From: Candidatus Avedoeria danica | Lineage (GTDB): Bacteria > Chloroflexota > Anaerolineae > Epilineales > Epilineaceae | Assembly (NCBI GenBank): GCA_016703025.1 | Contig: JADJCV010000005.1 | Span: 310,001 to 374,000, forward strand | DNA: 64,000 nt | Direction of reading: 5' to 3' | Part shown: positions 34,543-43,147 of the stretch, piece after piece | Layout of the letters: the number at the start of each line of letters is the position of its first letter | Numbering within the stretch: the stretch's first letter is position 1 | Position numbers and translations under genes: made by a program | Notes under the pieces: generated by a model | Database searches by the model: none | What the model was told of the DNA's origin: nothing | What the model saw: only the letters and a program-made list of their open reading frames with translations

Positions 34543-34727
34543 TCCGCATCTATCAGCGCACGCTCAGTCGGGTCTTGCCGCCGAGCTGCCGGTTCACGCC
34601 GTCGTGTTCGGAGTACGGTGCGCAAGCGATCGCGCGCTACGGCGTCTGGCACGGCGGCTGGCTGACGATGAAGCGGATCGGCCGCTGTCACCCGTTCCAT
34701 CCCGGTGGATACGACCCCGTGCCGTAG
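34518..34727 (+). CDS. yidD: Membrane protein insertion efficiency factor YidD
   Basis: 69 residues. Conserved YidD body: MIRIYQRTLSRVLPPSCRFT, PSCSEYGAQAIARYGVWHGG, then MKRIGRCHPFHPGGYDPVP, with the three characteristic cysteines (about 24, 30 and 57). A peripheral amphipathic protein that aids YidC/Sec-dependent insertion. It starts inside rnpA (25-base overlap) and is followed by yidC after 24 bases. Confidence 0.94.
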   Translation: MRRLAVGMIRIYQRTLSRVLPPSCRFTPSCSEYGAQAIARYGVWHGGWLTMKRIGRCHPFHPGGYDPVP

Positions 34728-34751
34728 GGCACGTTCAGACAGGATCCAACG

Positions 34752-35657
34752 TTGGTTTATCTGCTCTCCAACCCCTTCACCGGGCTGTTCGTACAGCTGA
34801 TCGACTTCCTGAACGCGACCGCGTCCCGGCTGCCCCTTCCGGCCAACGTGTCGTCCTATGCGATTGCGCTGATCTTGGTCGGCATCGCGGTCAAGATCAT
34901 CACGTGGCCGCTCACGGCGTCGCAGATGCGCTCGATGCGCAAGATGCAGGAAGTCCAGCCGCAGCTCCAGGAGATCCAGAAGAAGTACGCCGGCGACAAA
35001 GAGAAGCAGGCGCAGGCGCAGATGGAGCTCTTCCGCGCGAACGGCGTCAACCCGTTGGGCGGGTGCCTGCCGATGTTCGTCCAGCTCCCGATCCTGTTCG
35101 GCCTCTACCAGGCGATCACGCACCTCGGCCAACCGCCTGTGGGCACCGGCGTGCTGATGAAGGAACGATTCCTCTGGATTCCGGACCTGTCGGTCTGTGA
35201 GCCGACGCTCAAGCTGCTCTGCAAGGATTCCCCCCCCGGCGGCGTCTTCGGGCTGTCGATCCCGATCCTGGTCATCGTGATGACCGGTTCCCAGATGGTG
35301 TACCAGAAGTTCAGCACGCCGCCACAGAACTCGGCCGATCCGCAAGCCCAGGCGATGCAGTCGATCTTCAAGTGGATGCCACTGATGTTCGCCTTCATCT
35401 TCGCCAGCCTGCCGTCCGGCCTCGTCCTGTACTACACGGTGTTCACGCTGGCGAACCTGGTTCAGCAACTCTGGTCTCGCCGCAGCAACGGAACGAACAA
35501 TCCAGCCAAGATTACGGCGCCAATCGAGGTGTCCAGTGCGCCCGGACCGCGGGCTGCACGGCGACCGTCGGGCGGCGCCGCCGCACAGGAGAAGAACGAT
35601 GAGCGAGCCGAAACCCGCCAGCAAGCCCAGCAGCAGCGGCGCACGCGGCGCCGTTGA
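34752..35657 (+). CDS. yidC: YidC/Oxa1-family membrane protein insertase
   Basis: 301 residues from TTG 34752; AGGA lies 8 bases upstream and no ATG or GTG fits. This is the short form without the large periplasmic P1 domain of Proteobacteria. Hydrophobic segments: SSYAIALILVGIAVKIITWP (about 34-56, with the conserved positive charge K48), LPMFVQLPILFGLYQAI, GLSIPILVIVMTGSQMVYQK and a MFAFIFASLPSGLVLYYTVF hairpin. The cytoplasmic loop has QPQLQEIQKKYAGDKEKQ. The Arg/Gln-rich C-tail (QQAQQQRRTRRR) resembles ribosome-binding tails. The last 59 bases overlap jag. Confidence 0.95.
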   Translation: MVYLLSNPFTGLFVQLIDFLNATASRLPLPANVSSYAIALILVGIAVKIITWPLTASQMRSMRKMQEVQPQLQEIQKKYAGDKEKQAQAQMELFRANGVNPLGGCLPMFVQLPILFGLYQAITHLGQPPVGTGVLMKERFLWIPDLSVCEPTLKLLCKDSPPGGVFGLSIPILVIVMTGSQMVYQKFSTPPQNSADPQAQAMQSIFKWMPLMFAFIFASLPSGLVLYYTVFTLANLVQQLWSRRSNGTNNPAKITAPIEVSSAPGPRAARRPSGGAAAQEKNDERAETRQQAQQQRRTRRR

Positions 35658-36610
35658 GGTCGCAGCGCGCACTGTCGATGAGGCGATTGCGCGCGGACTG
35701 GTGCGTTTGGGCGGACTGAGCCGCGCCGAGGTTCAGATCGACGTCCTGCGCGAGGGCCGGGCCGGCCTGCTCGGCTTCGGGGCCGAAGATGCGCTCGTGC
35801 GGCTCACACCCGTGGCGCCCGGTACCGGCGCCGCGGGCCAGGAAGCCGTTCCGCCCCGCAAGGGCCGCCGCAGCGCCAATCGACGCCGCTGCGGCCGACG
35901 ACGACGCAGCGGCGGAAGAACGGCGCGGACGACGGCGGCGACGCGGCCGGGACGAAGCGGAAGCGCCCTCGGATGCCCCCACGAGCGCTGCCAAGGCGGC
36001 CCCGGCGGAGCCCGTCGTTGCCCAGCGCGAGCCCGTTGCGCCGCCCGTGAAACCGCCCGCGCCGGAGCGCCTACCGGCTTCCACGTCTGCCAGCCAAGCC
36101 CTTGCGGCCGGCGCCGATTCGACCGAGGCGGCTGCGGCGGTGGCGCTCGATCTGGTGCGGTTGCTCGGTTACGCCGAGGCCACCGTCGAGATCCAGGACT
36201 CGTTGCTGCCCGATGGCGAGGACGATGACATCGGGTCCGCCGTCCTGTGCATTCGCGGCCGCGGCACCGAGCGGCTCCTCAACGAAGACTCCGCCGCGCT
36301 CAACGCCCTGCAGTTCGTTACGCGACTGATCGTCAGCCGTAGCGCAAACGCTTGGTGCAACGTCCTGCTCGACGTCGACGGTGACCGTCGGCGGCGTGTC
36401 AAAGAGCTGCTGGCGCTGGCCAGCCAATCGGCCGAGCTCGTCGAATCCGGCGGCAAGCCGGTCTCCCTCCCACCGATGGGCGCCTACGAGCGGCGGGTGG
36501 TCCACCTGGCGCTGCGGGACCACGCGACGGTCGCAACGCAGAGCATCGGCAACGGCACGTACCGCAAGGTGACCGTCCGGCGCCGCGACCAGATGCTGCC
36601 CGACATGTGA
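35599..36610 (+). CDS. jag: Jag/KhpB RNA-binding protein, interrupted by a +1 frameshift as read
   Basis: Two parts of one gene lie in different frames. From ATG 35599 (AGGAGAAG upstream) the Jag-N domain reads VEVAARTVDEAIARGLVRLG, VQIDVLREGRAGLLGFGAED. A second frame gives an acidic/Arg-rich linker (AAAEERRGRRRRRGRDEAE), the KH domain (about LVRLLGYAEATVEIQDSLL) and the R3H domain (MGAYERRVVHLALRDHATVA), ending at 36610. Removing one C from the CCCC run at 35854-35857 joins them smoothly (EAVPPARAAAAPIDAA). The unjoined first frame would run to 36228 as non-conserved sequence. A sequencing error is most likely; true disruption is the alternative. KhpB regulates cell-elongation RNAs, fitting murA/mreB nearby. 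Confidence 0.82.
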
Positions 36611-36650
36611 CCGTCATCGGGCGCAACTGCGTTCGTGCCGAGGTACCGTG

Positions 36651-37442
36651 ATGCACGTCCTGGCCATCGTGAACCAAAAGGGCGGCGTCGGTAAAACGAC
36701 GACGGCCGTGAACCTGGCAGCGTCGCTGGCGCTGGCGGGTCATCCGACGTTGGTCATCGACGCCGATCCGCAAGCCAACGCCACGCGGTCGCTCGATCGG
36801 TCCGGCCAGGATCGTCGCACTTTGTACGACGTCCTGGTGCACGATGACGTCGCGCTGGCGGACGTGATCGTCGAGACGGCGATCCAAGGACTGTGGGTCG
36901 CACCATCGTCGCCCGGTCTGGCGGGCGCCGAGATCGAGCTCGTGGATGTGCCCGGCCGCGAGGCGCGCCTGAAGCGCGCGATCGCGGCGCTCGACCCATA
37001 CTTCACGTTCGTCCTCATCGACTGTCCGCCAAGCCTCGGCTTGCTGTCCGTCAACGCGCTCGTCGCGGCACAGGGCGTCATCGTGCCCGTCCAGTGCGAG
37101 TACCTGTCCCTCGAAGGGTTGGGGCACCTGAACAAGACGCTGCAGCTCGTCCAAGCGCGCATCAATCCCGGCCTGCAGATCACCGGACTCCTCATGACGA
37201 TGTTCGATCCGCGCACGAACCTGTCGACACAGGTCGTCGAAGAGGTCGGCAAGCATTTCGCGCGCGAACGGTTCACGACCGTCATTCCTCGATCGATTCG
37301 ATTGGGGGAGGCTCCGAGCTACGGGGAAACGATTCACCAATACGCACCGAATTCGCCCGGCGCGTTGGCCTACCAAGCGTTGGCCGGCGAGCTCGCCCAA
37401 CGGCTTGGTGTGCCCGCCGCCGGTTCCCCGGCGAGGGTCTGA
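36651..37442 (+). CDS. parA: Chromosome-partitioning ATPase ParA/Soj
   Basis: 263 residues from ATG 36651; GAGG is 7 bases upstream (a GTG directly before is less likely). Deviant Walker A with the signature lysine, NQKGGVGKTTTAVNLAASL (K10, K15), Walker A' VIDADPQANATRSL, Walker B FVLIDCPPSLGLLSVNAL, and TMFDPRTNLSTQVVEEV and PRSIRLGEAPSYGETI in the C-terminal half. A dimerising ATPase that binds DNA nonspecifically and moves ParB-parS complexes. Followed by parB after 39 bases. Confidence 0.96.
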   Translation: MHVLAIVNQKGGVGKTTTAVNLAASLALAGHPTLVIDADPQANATRSLDRSGQDRRTLYDVLVHDDVALADVIVETAIQGLWVAPSSPGLAGAEIELVDVPGREARLKRAIAALDPYFTFVLIDCPPSLGLLSVNALVAAQGVIVPVQCEYLSLEGLGHLNKTLQLVQARINPGLQITGLLMTMFDPRTNLSTQVVEEVGKHFARERFTTVIPRSIRLGEAPSYGETIHQYAPNSPGALAYQALAGELAQRLGVPAAGSPARV

Positions 37443-37481
37443 TCCGCCGGTCGGCCGACCGTTCCCGGAAGGAAGTGCACG

Positions 37482-38387
37482 ATGGCGTCCTCGACGAAGC
37501 GCAGCGGGTTGGGCCGCGGGCTAGACGCCTTGTTGAACAGCACCGAGGCCGGTGCCGATCCGAGAACGCGGTCGACGGCGACCGAGGTGCCGATCGGCGA
37601 TATCCAACCGAACCCGTATCAGCCGCGCAAGCATTTCGACGCGGATGAGCTCGAAGAGCTGGCGGCGTCCATCCGATCGCACGGCCTCATCCAGCCGCTG
37701 CTCGTCATGCCGGACGGCCCGACGTGGCGGCTGATCGCTGGTGAACGACGCTGGCGCGCGGCACAGTTGGCAGGACTGGCCCATGTGCCGGTGGTCGTTC
37801 GCAACGCCACGCCGCAGGAGATGCTGGCGATCGCGGTCATCGAGAACGTCCAGCGGACGAACCTTGATGCCCTCGAGGCAGCGCAGGCGTATCGCCAGCT
37901 GGTGGAGGAGTTCGCGCTGACGCAGGCGGAGGTGGCCGACCTCGTCGGCAAGTCACGGACGGCGGTGGCGAACACGCTCCGCTTGCTGGGCCTCGCAGCC
38001 GACGTCCAGTCGCTCCTGGCGGGTGGACACCTCTCGGAGGGCCATGGACGGGCGCTCCTCGGACTCCCCGACGCCGCCTCGCAGCTCTCGACGGCCAAGC
38101 GGGTGATTGCGGACGGTTGGAGCGTGCGGCGCACCGAAGCCGAGGTGCGGCGAATGCTCGAGTCCCTGTCGCCGGCGACCGCTGGCCAAGCCGACAAGAC
38201 ATCGGCGGCGGAGCGAGGACAGGATGCGGATACGCAGGCCGCGGCGCGCAAGCTAGAGGAATCGCTCGGCACCCGCGTCGAGATTCGACGGCGCGGTACG
38301 GGCGGCCAGGTTGTCATCCACTTTTTTGCCGAGGAAGAGCTGGCCTCGCTGTACGCCCGCCTTGCGGGGGGTCAGCGACGCCGATGA
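37482..38387 (+). CDS. parB: Chromosome-partitioning protein ParB/Spo0J (CTPase, parS-binding)
   Basis: 301 residues with GGAAGGAAG upstream. N-terminal KRSGLGRGLDALL (the ParA-stimulating type of peptide), the CTP-binding ParB/Srx domain with PNPYQPRKHFD, GLIQPLLVMP, AGERRWRAAQLAG (box II) and AVIENVQRTNLDALEAAQAY, a helix-turn-helix (LTQAEVADLVGKSRTAVANT) that reads parS, and a C-terminal dimerisation part (KLEESLGTRVEIRRRGTGGQ). A perfect parS site lies less than 1 kb downstream at 39353. Confidence 0.96.
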   Translation: MASSTKRSGLGRGLDALLNSTEAGADPRTRSTATEVPIGDIQPNPYQPRKHFDADELEELAASIRSHGLIQPLLVMPDGPTWRLIAGERRWRAAQLAGLAHVPVVVRNATPQEMLAIAVIENVQRTNLDALEAAQAYRQLVEEFALTQAEVADLVGKSRTAVANTLRLLGLAADVQSLLAGGHLSEGHGRALLGLPDAASQLSTAKRVIADGWSVRRTEAEVRRMLESLSPATAGQADKTSAAERGQDADTQAAARKLEESLGTRVEIRRRGTGGQVVIHFFAEEELASLYARLAGGQRRR

Positions 38388-38439
38388 TCGTGCGGACGAC
38401 AGCGGCGCTCTTCGCCGCGCCCAGACGAGCGAGCGATCC

Positions 38440-39348
38440 GTGACGAAATCGCGACACATCGACGCCGGAACCGGCGCGCCGACTGACCCGCCGCGCATCT
38501 GCGATTATGAGGGCAGTCCGTACCGCCGCGCCTTCTGGGAGGACGCCGACCGTCGATACGAGGATGCCGCGGAGCGACTGGCGCTGCGCAGCCTGCTGCC
38601 GCCGGACGGTGGCCGCTTGGTGGAAATCGGTGCCGGCTTCGGCCGGCTGGTCGATGAATACCGCGGATACGGTGAGATCATCCTGGTCGACTACGCGCGG
38701 TCCATGCTGGCCGACGCGCGACAGCGGATCGGTGACGGTGCCACATACGTCTGTGCGGATCTCTACCGTCTGCCGTTCGCCACAGGCGCCCTCGATGCGG
38801 CGGTGCAGATCCGGGTGTTGCACCACGTCGAAGCCGTTCCCGAGGCGATCCGCGAGGTCGCGCGCGTGCTCGCACCGGGTGGTTCGTACATCCTCGAGTT
38901 CGCGAACAAGCGAAACCTCAAGGGGATCGCTCGCTGGATCCTGCGGCGCCAGGCGGAGAATCCGTTCGATCATCGTCCGTATGAGTTCGTTCCGCTGAAC
39001 TGGAACTTCCACCCCTCGTTCGTCGAAGCCGCGATCGCCGATGCCGGACTGCATGTACGCCAGCGGCGCGCGGTGTCGTTGTTCCGTGCACCATGGGCGA
39101 AGCGCGCCGTGCCGGCCGCGGTGTTGGCCCGACTGGATCATATGCTGGGTGGCCCGCTAGGTCGCTGTGCGCCGGCACCCAGCCAGTTCGTTCGCGCCGC
39201 GCAGCTCACCGGGCGCCGATCCGAAGCGCTTTGGCGCTGCCCGGCGTGTGGACACGAGCCGTTGATCGCTGAGCCGGACGGAGTCCCATGCCCCAGTTGT
39301 GCACGCGTGTGGCCGATCGAGGACGGGATCATGATGTTCCGCACATGA
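38440..39348 (+). CDS. SAM-dependent methyltransferase with C-terminal Trm112-like zinc ribbon
   Basis: 302 residues from GTG 38440; an in-frame run back into parB is rejected, and no strong ribosome site is visible. The methyltransferase core has LVEIGAGFGRLVDEYRGYGE (motif I), DYARSMLADARQ, LPFATGALDAAVQIRVLHHV and VLAPGGSYILEFANKRNLKG. The C-terminus ends with a two-pair zinc ribbon, CPACGHEPLIA...CPSCARVWPIEDGI, like Trm112 proteins that partner RNA and protein methyltransferases. Its place between parB and dnaN, where gidB (rsmG) often lies, is suggestive, but it is not RsmG by sequence. Substrate unknown. Confidence 0.82.
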   Translation: MTKSRHIDAGTGAPTDPPRICDYEGSPYRRAFWEDADRRYEDAAERLALRSLLPPDGGRLVEIGAGFGRLVDEYRGYGEIILVDYARSMLADARQRIGDGATYVCADLYRLPFATGALDAAVQIRVLHHVEAVPEAIREVARVLAPGGSYILEFANKRNLKGIARWILRRQAENPFDHRPYEFVPLNWNFHPSFVEAAIADAGLHVRQRRAVSLFRAPWAKRAVPAAVLARLDHMLGGPLGRCAPAPSQFVRAAQLTGRRSEALWRCPACGHEPLIAEPDGVPCPSCARVWPIEDGIMMFRT

Positions 39349-39352
39349 CGGT

Positions 39353-39368
39353 TGTTTCACGTGAAACA
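39353..39368. other. parS centromere site
   Basis: TGTTTCACGTGAAACA is a perfect 16-bp palindrome identical to the widely conserved bacterial parS consensus. It lies immediately after the methyltransferase stop, 10 bases upstream of the dnaN promoter and less than 1 kb from parB. ParB should load here. No second exact copy was noticed in the window. Confidence 0.95.
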
Positions 39369-39377
39369 CCCCGGCCG

Positions 39378-39406
39378 TTGCGTCACGGACCGCCGATGCT
39401 TACAAT
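39378..39406 (+). promoter_or_regulatory. Promoter of dnaN-recF
   Basis: TTGCGT at 39378-39383 and TACAAT at 39401-39406 with a 17-base spacer, 58 bases before the dnaN ATG. It lies just downstream of parS, so ParB spreading could affect it. An ATGAAGGT octamer occurs twice, 14 bases apart, around the start; the first opens a 5-codon frame that ends overlapping the dnaN ATG. Confidence 0.65.
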
Positions 39407-39463
39407 CCGGCCCAGTCTGGCCGGCCCTATCCGGATGTGGAGTTCTGACATGAAGGTCCCAGC

Positions 39464-40600
39464 ATGAAGGTGATGTGCCCGCAGGACAGCTTGGCGCGTG
39501 GGCTGGGCGTGGTCAGCCGCGCCGTCGCAACACGCAGCACGTTGCCGATCTTGTCGAACATCCTCATCCAGACGGACGAAGGCCGCCTCAAGCTGTCGGC
39601 GACGAACCTGGAAATCGGCATCCGCTGTTGGGTGAAGGCCGATGTCACGGACCCCGGTGCCATCACCATCCCGGCGCGGCTGCTTTCTGAGTTCGTCAAC
39701 CAGCTGCCGTCCGGACTTGTCACCCTCGATCTGAATGGCCGCAACCAGACGATGCACGTGACGGCCGGGCAGCACAAGGCCGACATCAAGGGCATCGACT
39801 CCGCCGACTTCCCGGTGTTGCCGTCGGTCGACGAGGGCACACGATTCTCCCTGGACACGCGCACGTTCAAGGAGATGATCCAGCAGGTCGTCATCGCCGC
39901 CGCCACAGACGACGCGCGCCCGGTGTTGACGGGCGTGCTGTTCATCGCGGACCCCGACGTCGGTCGTTTGACGTTGGCCGCTTCGGACGGCTTCCGCCTC
40001 AGCGTTCGTGAAAGCGAACTCGACGCCCCCATCGACGGCCGGATCAGCCTGATCGTCCCGGCGCGCGCATTGGCCGAGCTGCAGCGGATCGCGTCGGATG
40101 ACGACGACCCGATTCGGGTGTCCATCCCGGCGGCGCGCAACCAGATCCTCTTCCAGCTGAAGGACGTCGACATCGTCTCGCAGTTGATCGAGGGCAATCC
40201 GCCCGACTACGAGAAGATCATCCCAACGGCCGCCGCGACACGGGCGGTAATCAACACGAAAGCGTTCCTCGGGGCAGCCCGCATCGCCAGCTCGTTTGCC
40301 CGTGATGCGGCCAACGTCGTCCGGCTGACGCTCACGCCCGGCACCGAGTTGGGCGGGTCGGTCACGATCAGCGCGACATCGGCTGAAGTGGGGGGCAACG
40401 AAAGCGAGATCGAGGCGGCGGTGGATGGTGAGGCGATGGAGGTGGCGTTCAATGCCCGCTATCTGCTCGACGTGCTCGGGGTCGTGAACAGCGATCAGAT
40501 CGCCCTCGAGGTGGCCAGCCCGTCCAGCCCTGGCGTGTTCCGCCCCGCCGACCAGACGCCCTTCACGCACATCATCATGCCGATGCACATCGCTCGCTGA
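39464..40600 (+). CDS. dnaN: DNA polymerase III beta subunit (sliding clamp)
   Basis: 378 residues, standard length, three clamp domains. Starts MKVMCPQDSLARGLGVVSRA, VATRSTLPILSNILIQTDEG, then PARLLSEFVNQLP, DIKGIDSADFPVLP, DDARPVLTGVLFIAD, LAASDGFRLSVRE and the end RPADQTPFTHIIMPMHIAR. It forms the dimeric ring that tethers polymerase to DNA. AAGG lies 7 bases upstream of ATG 39464. It is followed by recF after 28 bases; dnaA is not upstream, unlike the usual dnaA-dnaN-recF order. Confidence 0.97.
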   Translation: MKVMCPQDSLARGLGVVSRAVATRSTLPILSNILIQTDEGRLKLSATNLEIGIRCWVKADVTDPGAITIPARLLSEFVNQLPSGLVTLDLNGRNQTMHVTAGQHKADIKGIDSADFPVLPSVDEGTRFSLDTRTFKEMIQQVVIAAATDDARPVLTGVLFIADPDVGRLTLAASDGFRLSVRESELDAPIDGRISLIVPARALAELQRIASDDDDPIRVSIPAARNQILFQLKDVDIVSQLIEGNPPDYEKIIPTAAATRAVINTKAFLGAARIASSFARDAANVVRLTLTPGTELGGSVTISATSAEVGGNESEIEAAVDGEAMEVAFNARYLLDVLGVVNSDQIALEVASPSSPGVFRPADQTPFTHIIMPMHIAR

Positions 40601-40628
40601 GCCCGCAGCCGACCGGCCGCAGCGCCGC

Positions 40629-41858
40629 GTGTACCTTCGCCGGCTTGAGCTCGTCAACTTCCGGTGCTATCGGCACCTCGAGATCGACCTGCCCAAGGGT
40701 CCGATCCTCCTCGTCGGCGCGAACGCGCAAGGCAAGACGAGCCTCTTGGAGGCCGCCTTCGTCCTGGCAACGACCCGTGCCCCGTACGGCATCCTCGACC
40801 GCATGCTGATCCACTGGGGCGCCGGCGACGAGGTGATCCCGTTCAGTCGGGTGTGGGGCGAGGTCGAACGATCCGGCGGACCGAACACGATCGACATCGT
40901 CAACGTGCGCACGACCGCCACGCCGGGCGACGAGCGCTTCACGAAGCGGCTGCGCCTTGACGATGCCCCACGGCGGGCAATGGACATCATCGGCACGCTG
41001 AACGTCGTCTTGTTCACGCCGCGCGACATCGACCTGATCCACGGCGCGCCGGCCGAGCGCCGGCGCTACCTGGACGTGCTTCTGTGCCAGATCGACCGCA
41101 GCTACGTCCGCGCCCTCGGTCAGTACAACCACGTCATCGTTCAACGCAACCATCTGTTGCGCCGGCTGCGGGACCGCGGCGGGGATCGAACCGAGCTGGC
41201 GGTGTGGGACGAACCGCTCATCACGCACGGGGCACGCATCCTGAGCCGCCGCGCCGCCGCCGCCCGGCAGCTCGACGTACTGGCTCATCGGCTCCATGCG
41301 GAACTCGTCGGCGACGATCAGCCGCTCGTCGTGGCGTACCGCTCGCAGGTTGTGGATGCCATCGGCGACGCGGGAGCTGATCCGATTCGGTCGTCGGACG
41401 ATCTCGACGCGGCGCTCGGCGTGGGTACGGACAGGGCGAGCACGGAGGCCGAGCTCACCCAACGCTTTGCGCGATTGCTCGCCGGCCGGCGCGAGGAGGA
41501 GATCGCACGAGGCGTCTCGCTCATCGGGCCTCACCGCGACGACCTCGAGCTCCGCTTGGACGGCGTCGACATGCGTCCGTTCGGGTCGCGTGGTCAACAA
41601 CGCACCGTCACGCTCGCCCTCAAGCTGGCGGAGGCCACCGTCATGTGGCAGACAACCGGCGAGCGCCCGGTCCTCCTCCTGGACGACGTGCTCTCCGAGC
41701 TCGACCGGAACCGGCGGCAGCGCTTGCTGGCACACGTGTCCGCGCACGAACAAGCGTTCATCACGACGACGGACCTCACCGCGGTGGACCACACGCAACT
41801 CGAACACGCAACGGTCCTCGATGTCGCAGCGGCGGTGGTGCAAAAGCGCGATCTTTAG
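40629..41858 (+). CDS. recF: DNA replication/repair protein RecF
   Basis: 409 residues from GTG 40629. SMC-like ABC ATPase: YLRRLELVNFRCYRHLEIDL, Walker A GANAQGKTSLLEAA (about 30-43), VLFTPRDIDLIHGAPAERRR, YLDVLLCQIDRSYVRALGQY, GPHRDDLELRLDG, signature SRGQQRTVTLALKLAEA and Walker B RPVLLLDDVLSELDRNRR. RecF helps load RecA on gapped DNA. The stop lies in a 14-bp palindrome (TTAGGCGCGCCTAA at 41855-41868). Confidence 0.95.
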   Translation: MYLRRLELVNFRCYRHLEIDLPKGPILLVGANAQGKTSLLEAAFVLATTRAPYGILDRMLIHWGAGDEVIPFSRVWGEVERSGGPNTIDIVNVRTTATPGDERFTKRLRLDDAPRRAMDIIGTLNVVLFTPRDIDLIHGAPAERRRYLDVLLCQIDRSYVRALGQYNHVIVQRNHLLRRLRDRGGDRTELAVWDEPLITHGARILSRRAAAARQLDVLAHRLHAELVGDDQPLVVAYRSQVVDAIGDAGADPIRSSDDLDAALGVGTDRASTEAELTQRFARLLAGRREEEIARGVSLIGPHRDDLELRLDGVDMRPFGSRGQQRTVTLALKLAEATVMWQTTGERPVLLLDDVLSELDRNRRQRLLAHVSAHEQAFITTTDLTAVDHTQLEHATVLDVAAAVVQKRDL

Positions 41859-41951
41859 GCGCGCCTAATTCGCTGTTGTCGGCAACCCTTCATTCCCCTA
41901 TGATGGGGTTCCACGGCTGTTGCAGTTCAGGCGCCGCAGGCGAGGCCCGTG

Positions 41952-41957
41952 TACAAT
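41952..41957 (+). promoter_or_regulatory. Putative leaderless -10 element (TACAAT)
   Basis: TACAAT, 8 bases, then ATG 41966 of the glycosyltransferase. No Shine-Dalgarno sequence fits between. The preceding gap (41859-41951) holds only a small CCCC-tatgat-GGGG hairpin at about 41896-41909, a weak candidate terminator for recF. Confidence 0.5.
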
Positions 41958-41965
41958 CCCAAACC

Positions 41966-43147
41966 ATGCATGCCTTCCCGACGCGGTCCGCGCTGGCGCA
42001 CGACTGGCTGAACCAGGCCGGCGGCGCCGAAGTCGTCCTCCAGTCCCTCCACGATCTGATGCCCGCCGCACCGATCTACACGTCGCTCGTTGACCCCGAC
42101 GCCGTGCCGGGAATGGCCGACTGGGACATCCGCCCGTCCTGGCTGACCCATGCCCCGCTTGCCCGCCGCTACCCGCAGGCCCTCCTGCCGCTCTATCCGC
42201 TCGTCTGGTCGCGGACCCGGGTCCCGGCCGGAACGCAGCTCGTCGTTTCGAACAAGAGCGCCTTTTGCCACGGCATCAACGCCGGCAGTGCGGTCCACGT
42301 CTGCTATTGCCTGACGCCGACGCGGTTCGTCTGGCAACCGGCCGAATACCTGGCGCAGGAGCGACTGCCGCCGGGCGGCCGGCTGGCGATCCGAACCCTC
42401 CTGCCGGCGCTGCGCCGTTGGGACTTCGCAGCGGCCCAACGCGTCGACCGCTTCGTCGCGATCTCGACGGTCGTCGCCGATCGGATCCACCAATCGTACG
42501 GACGCGCCAGCACGGTGGTCTTCCCGCCCGTCGATGTCGATGCCTTCGCCCGCGCTGCGGACGAGGCGACCGCCGCTCAAGACGCCGATCCGTACCACCT
42601 CGTCGTTGCGCGTCTCGTGCCCTACAAGCAGATCGACCTCGCGATCGCCGCCTTCAACGAACTCGGTCGACGCCTGGTCATCGTCGGCGACGGGCGCGAC
42701 CGCGCACGGCTCGAGCGCCTCGCCGGGCCGACCGTCACATTCACCGGCCGGCTGCCGGATGCCGATGTCAAGCGCCTTCTCGCCGGCTGCGTCGCGCTGG
42801 TCTGGCCCGGCATCGAGGACTTCGGCCTCGTCCCCGTCGAAGCGATGGCCGCCGGCCGCCCGGTTATCGCCCGACGAGCGGGTGGCGTGCTCGACACCGT
42901 CGTCGAGGGCACGACCGGGCTGTTCTTCGACACCGCCTCGGCACCCGCGCTGGCCGGCGCCGTGCGGGCCGCCGATGCCATCACGTGGCAGCCCGGGCGC
43001 ATTCGCGCCCATGCGCATCGTTTTGATCACGCCACGTTCGCCGCGCGCCTGCGGGGGTGTGTCGACTTGGCGTTGTCGCGCGGCAAGCGACCGGCAACGT
43101 CCACGGGCGTTCCGCCCATTGAGGACAGCGTACGCGATGTGGCCTGA
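41966..43147 (+). CDS. Glycosyltransferase family 4 protein (WbaZ-like)
   Basis: 393 residues from ATG 41966; a frame continuing upstream through recF is rejected. It opens with SALAHDWLNQAGGAEVVLQS, typical of WbaZ-type mannosyl- or related transferases, with VCYCLTPTRFVWQPAEYL in the acceptor domain. The donor domain has DPYHLVVARLVPYKQIDLAI, IVGDGRDRARLERLAGPTVT, FTGRLPDADVKRLLAGC and the E-x7-E motif EDFGLVPVEAMAAGRPV. It is the first gene of the second polysaccharide cluster, with its own leaderless-type promoter. The exact sugar is unknown. Confidence 0.9.
   Translation: MHAFPTRSALAHDWLNQAGGAEVVLQSLHDLMPAAPIYTSLVDPDAVPGMADWDIRPSWLTHAPLARRYPQALLPLYPLVWSRTRVPAGTQLVVSNKSAFCHGINAGSAVHVCYCLTPTRFVWQPAEYLAQERLPPGGRLAIRTLLPALRRWDFAAAQRVDRFVAISTVVADRIHQSYGRASTVVFPPVDVDAFARAADEATAAQDADPYHLVVARLVPYKQIDLAIAAFNELGRRLVIVGDGRDRARLERLAGPTVTFTGRLPDADVKRLLAGCVALVWPGIEDFGLVPVEAMAAGRPVIARRAGGVLDTVVEGTTGLFFDTASAPALAGAVRAADAITWQPGRIRAHAHRFDHATFAARLRGCVDLALSRGKRPATSTGVPPIEDSVRDVA

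Noticed and set aside
35849..35860. Programmed +1 frameshifting in jag
   Set aside because: No slippery codon plus stop arrangement of the prfB type, and no stop codon lies near the shift; a homopolymer length error explains it better.
39349..39463. Chromosomal oriC between the methyltransferase gene and dnaN
   Set aside because: Only 115 bases, no DnaA boxes and no AT-rich unwinding stretch; it holds parS and a promoter.
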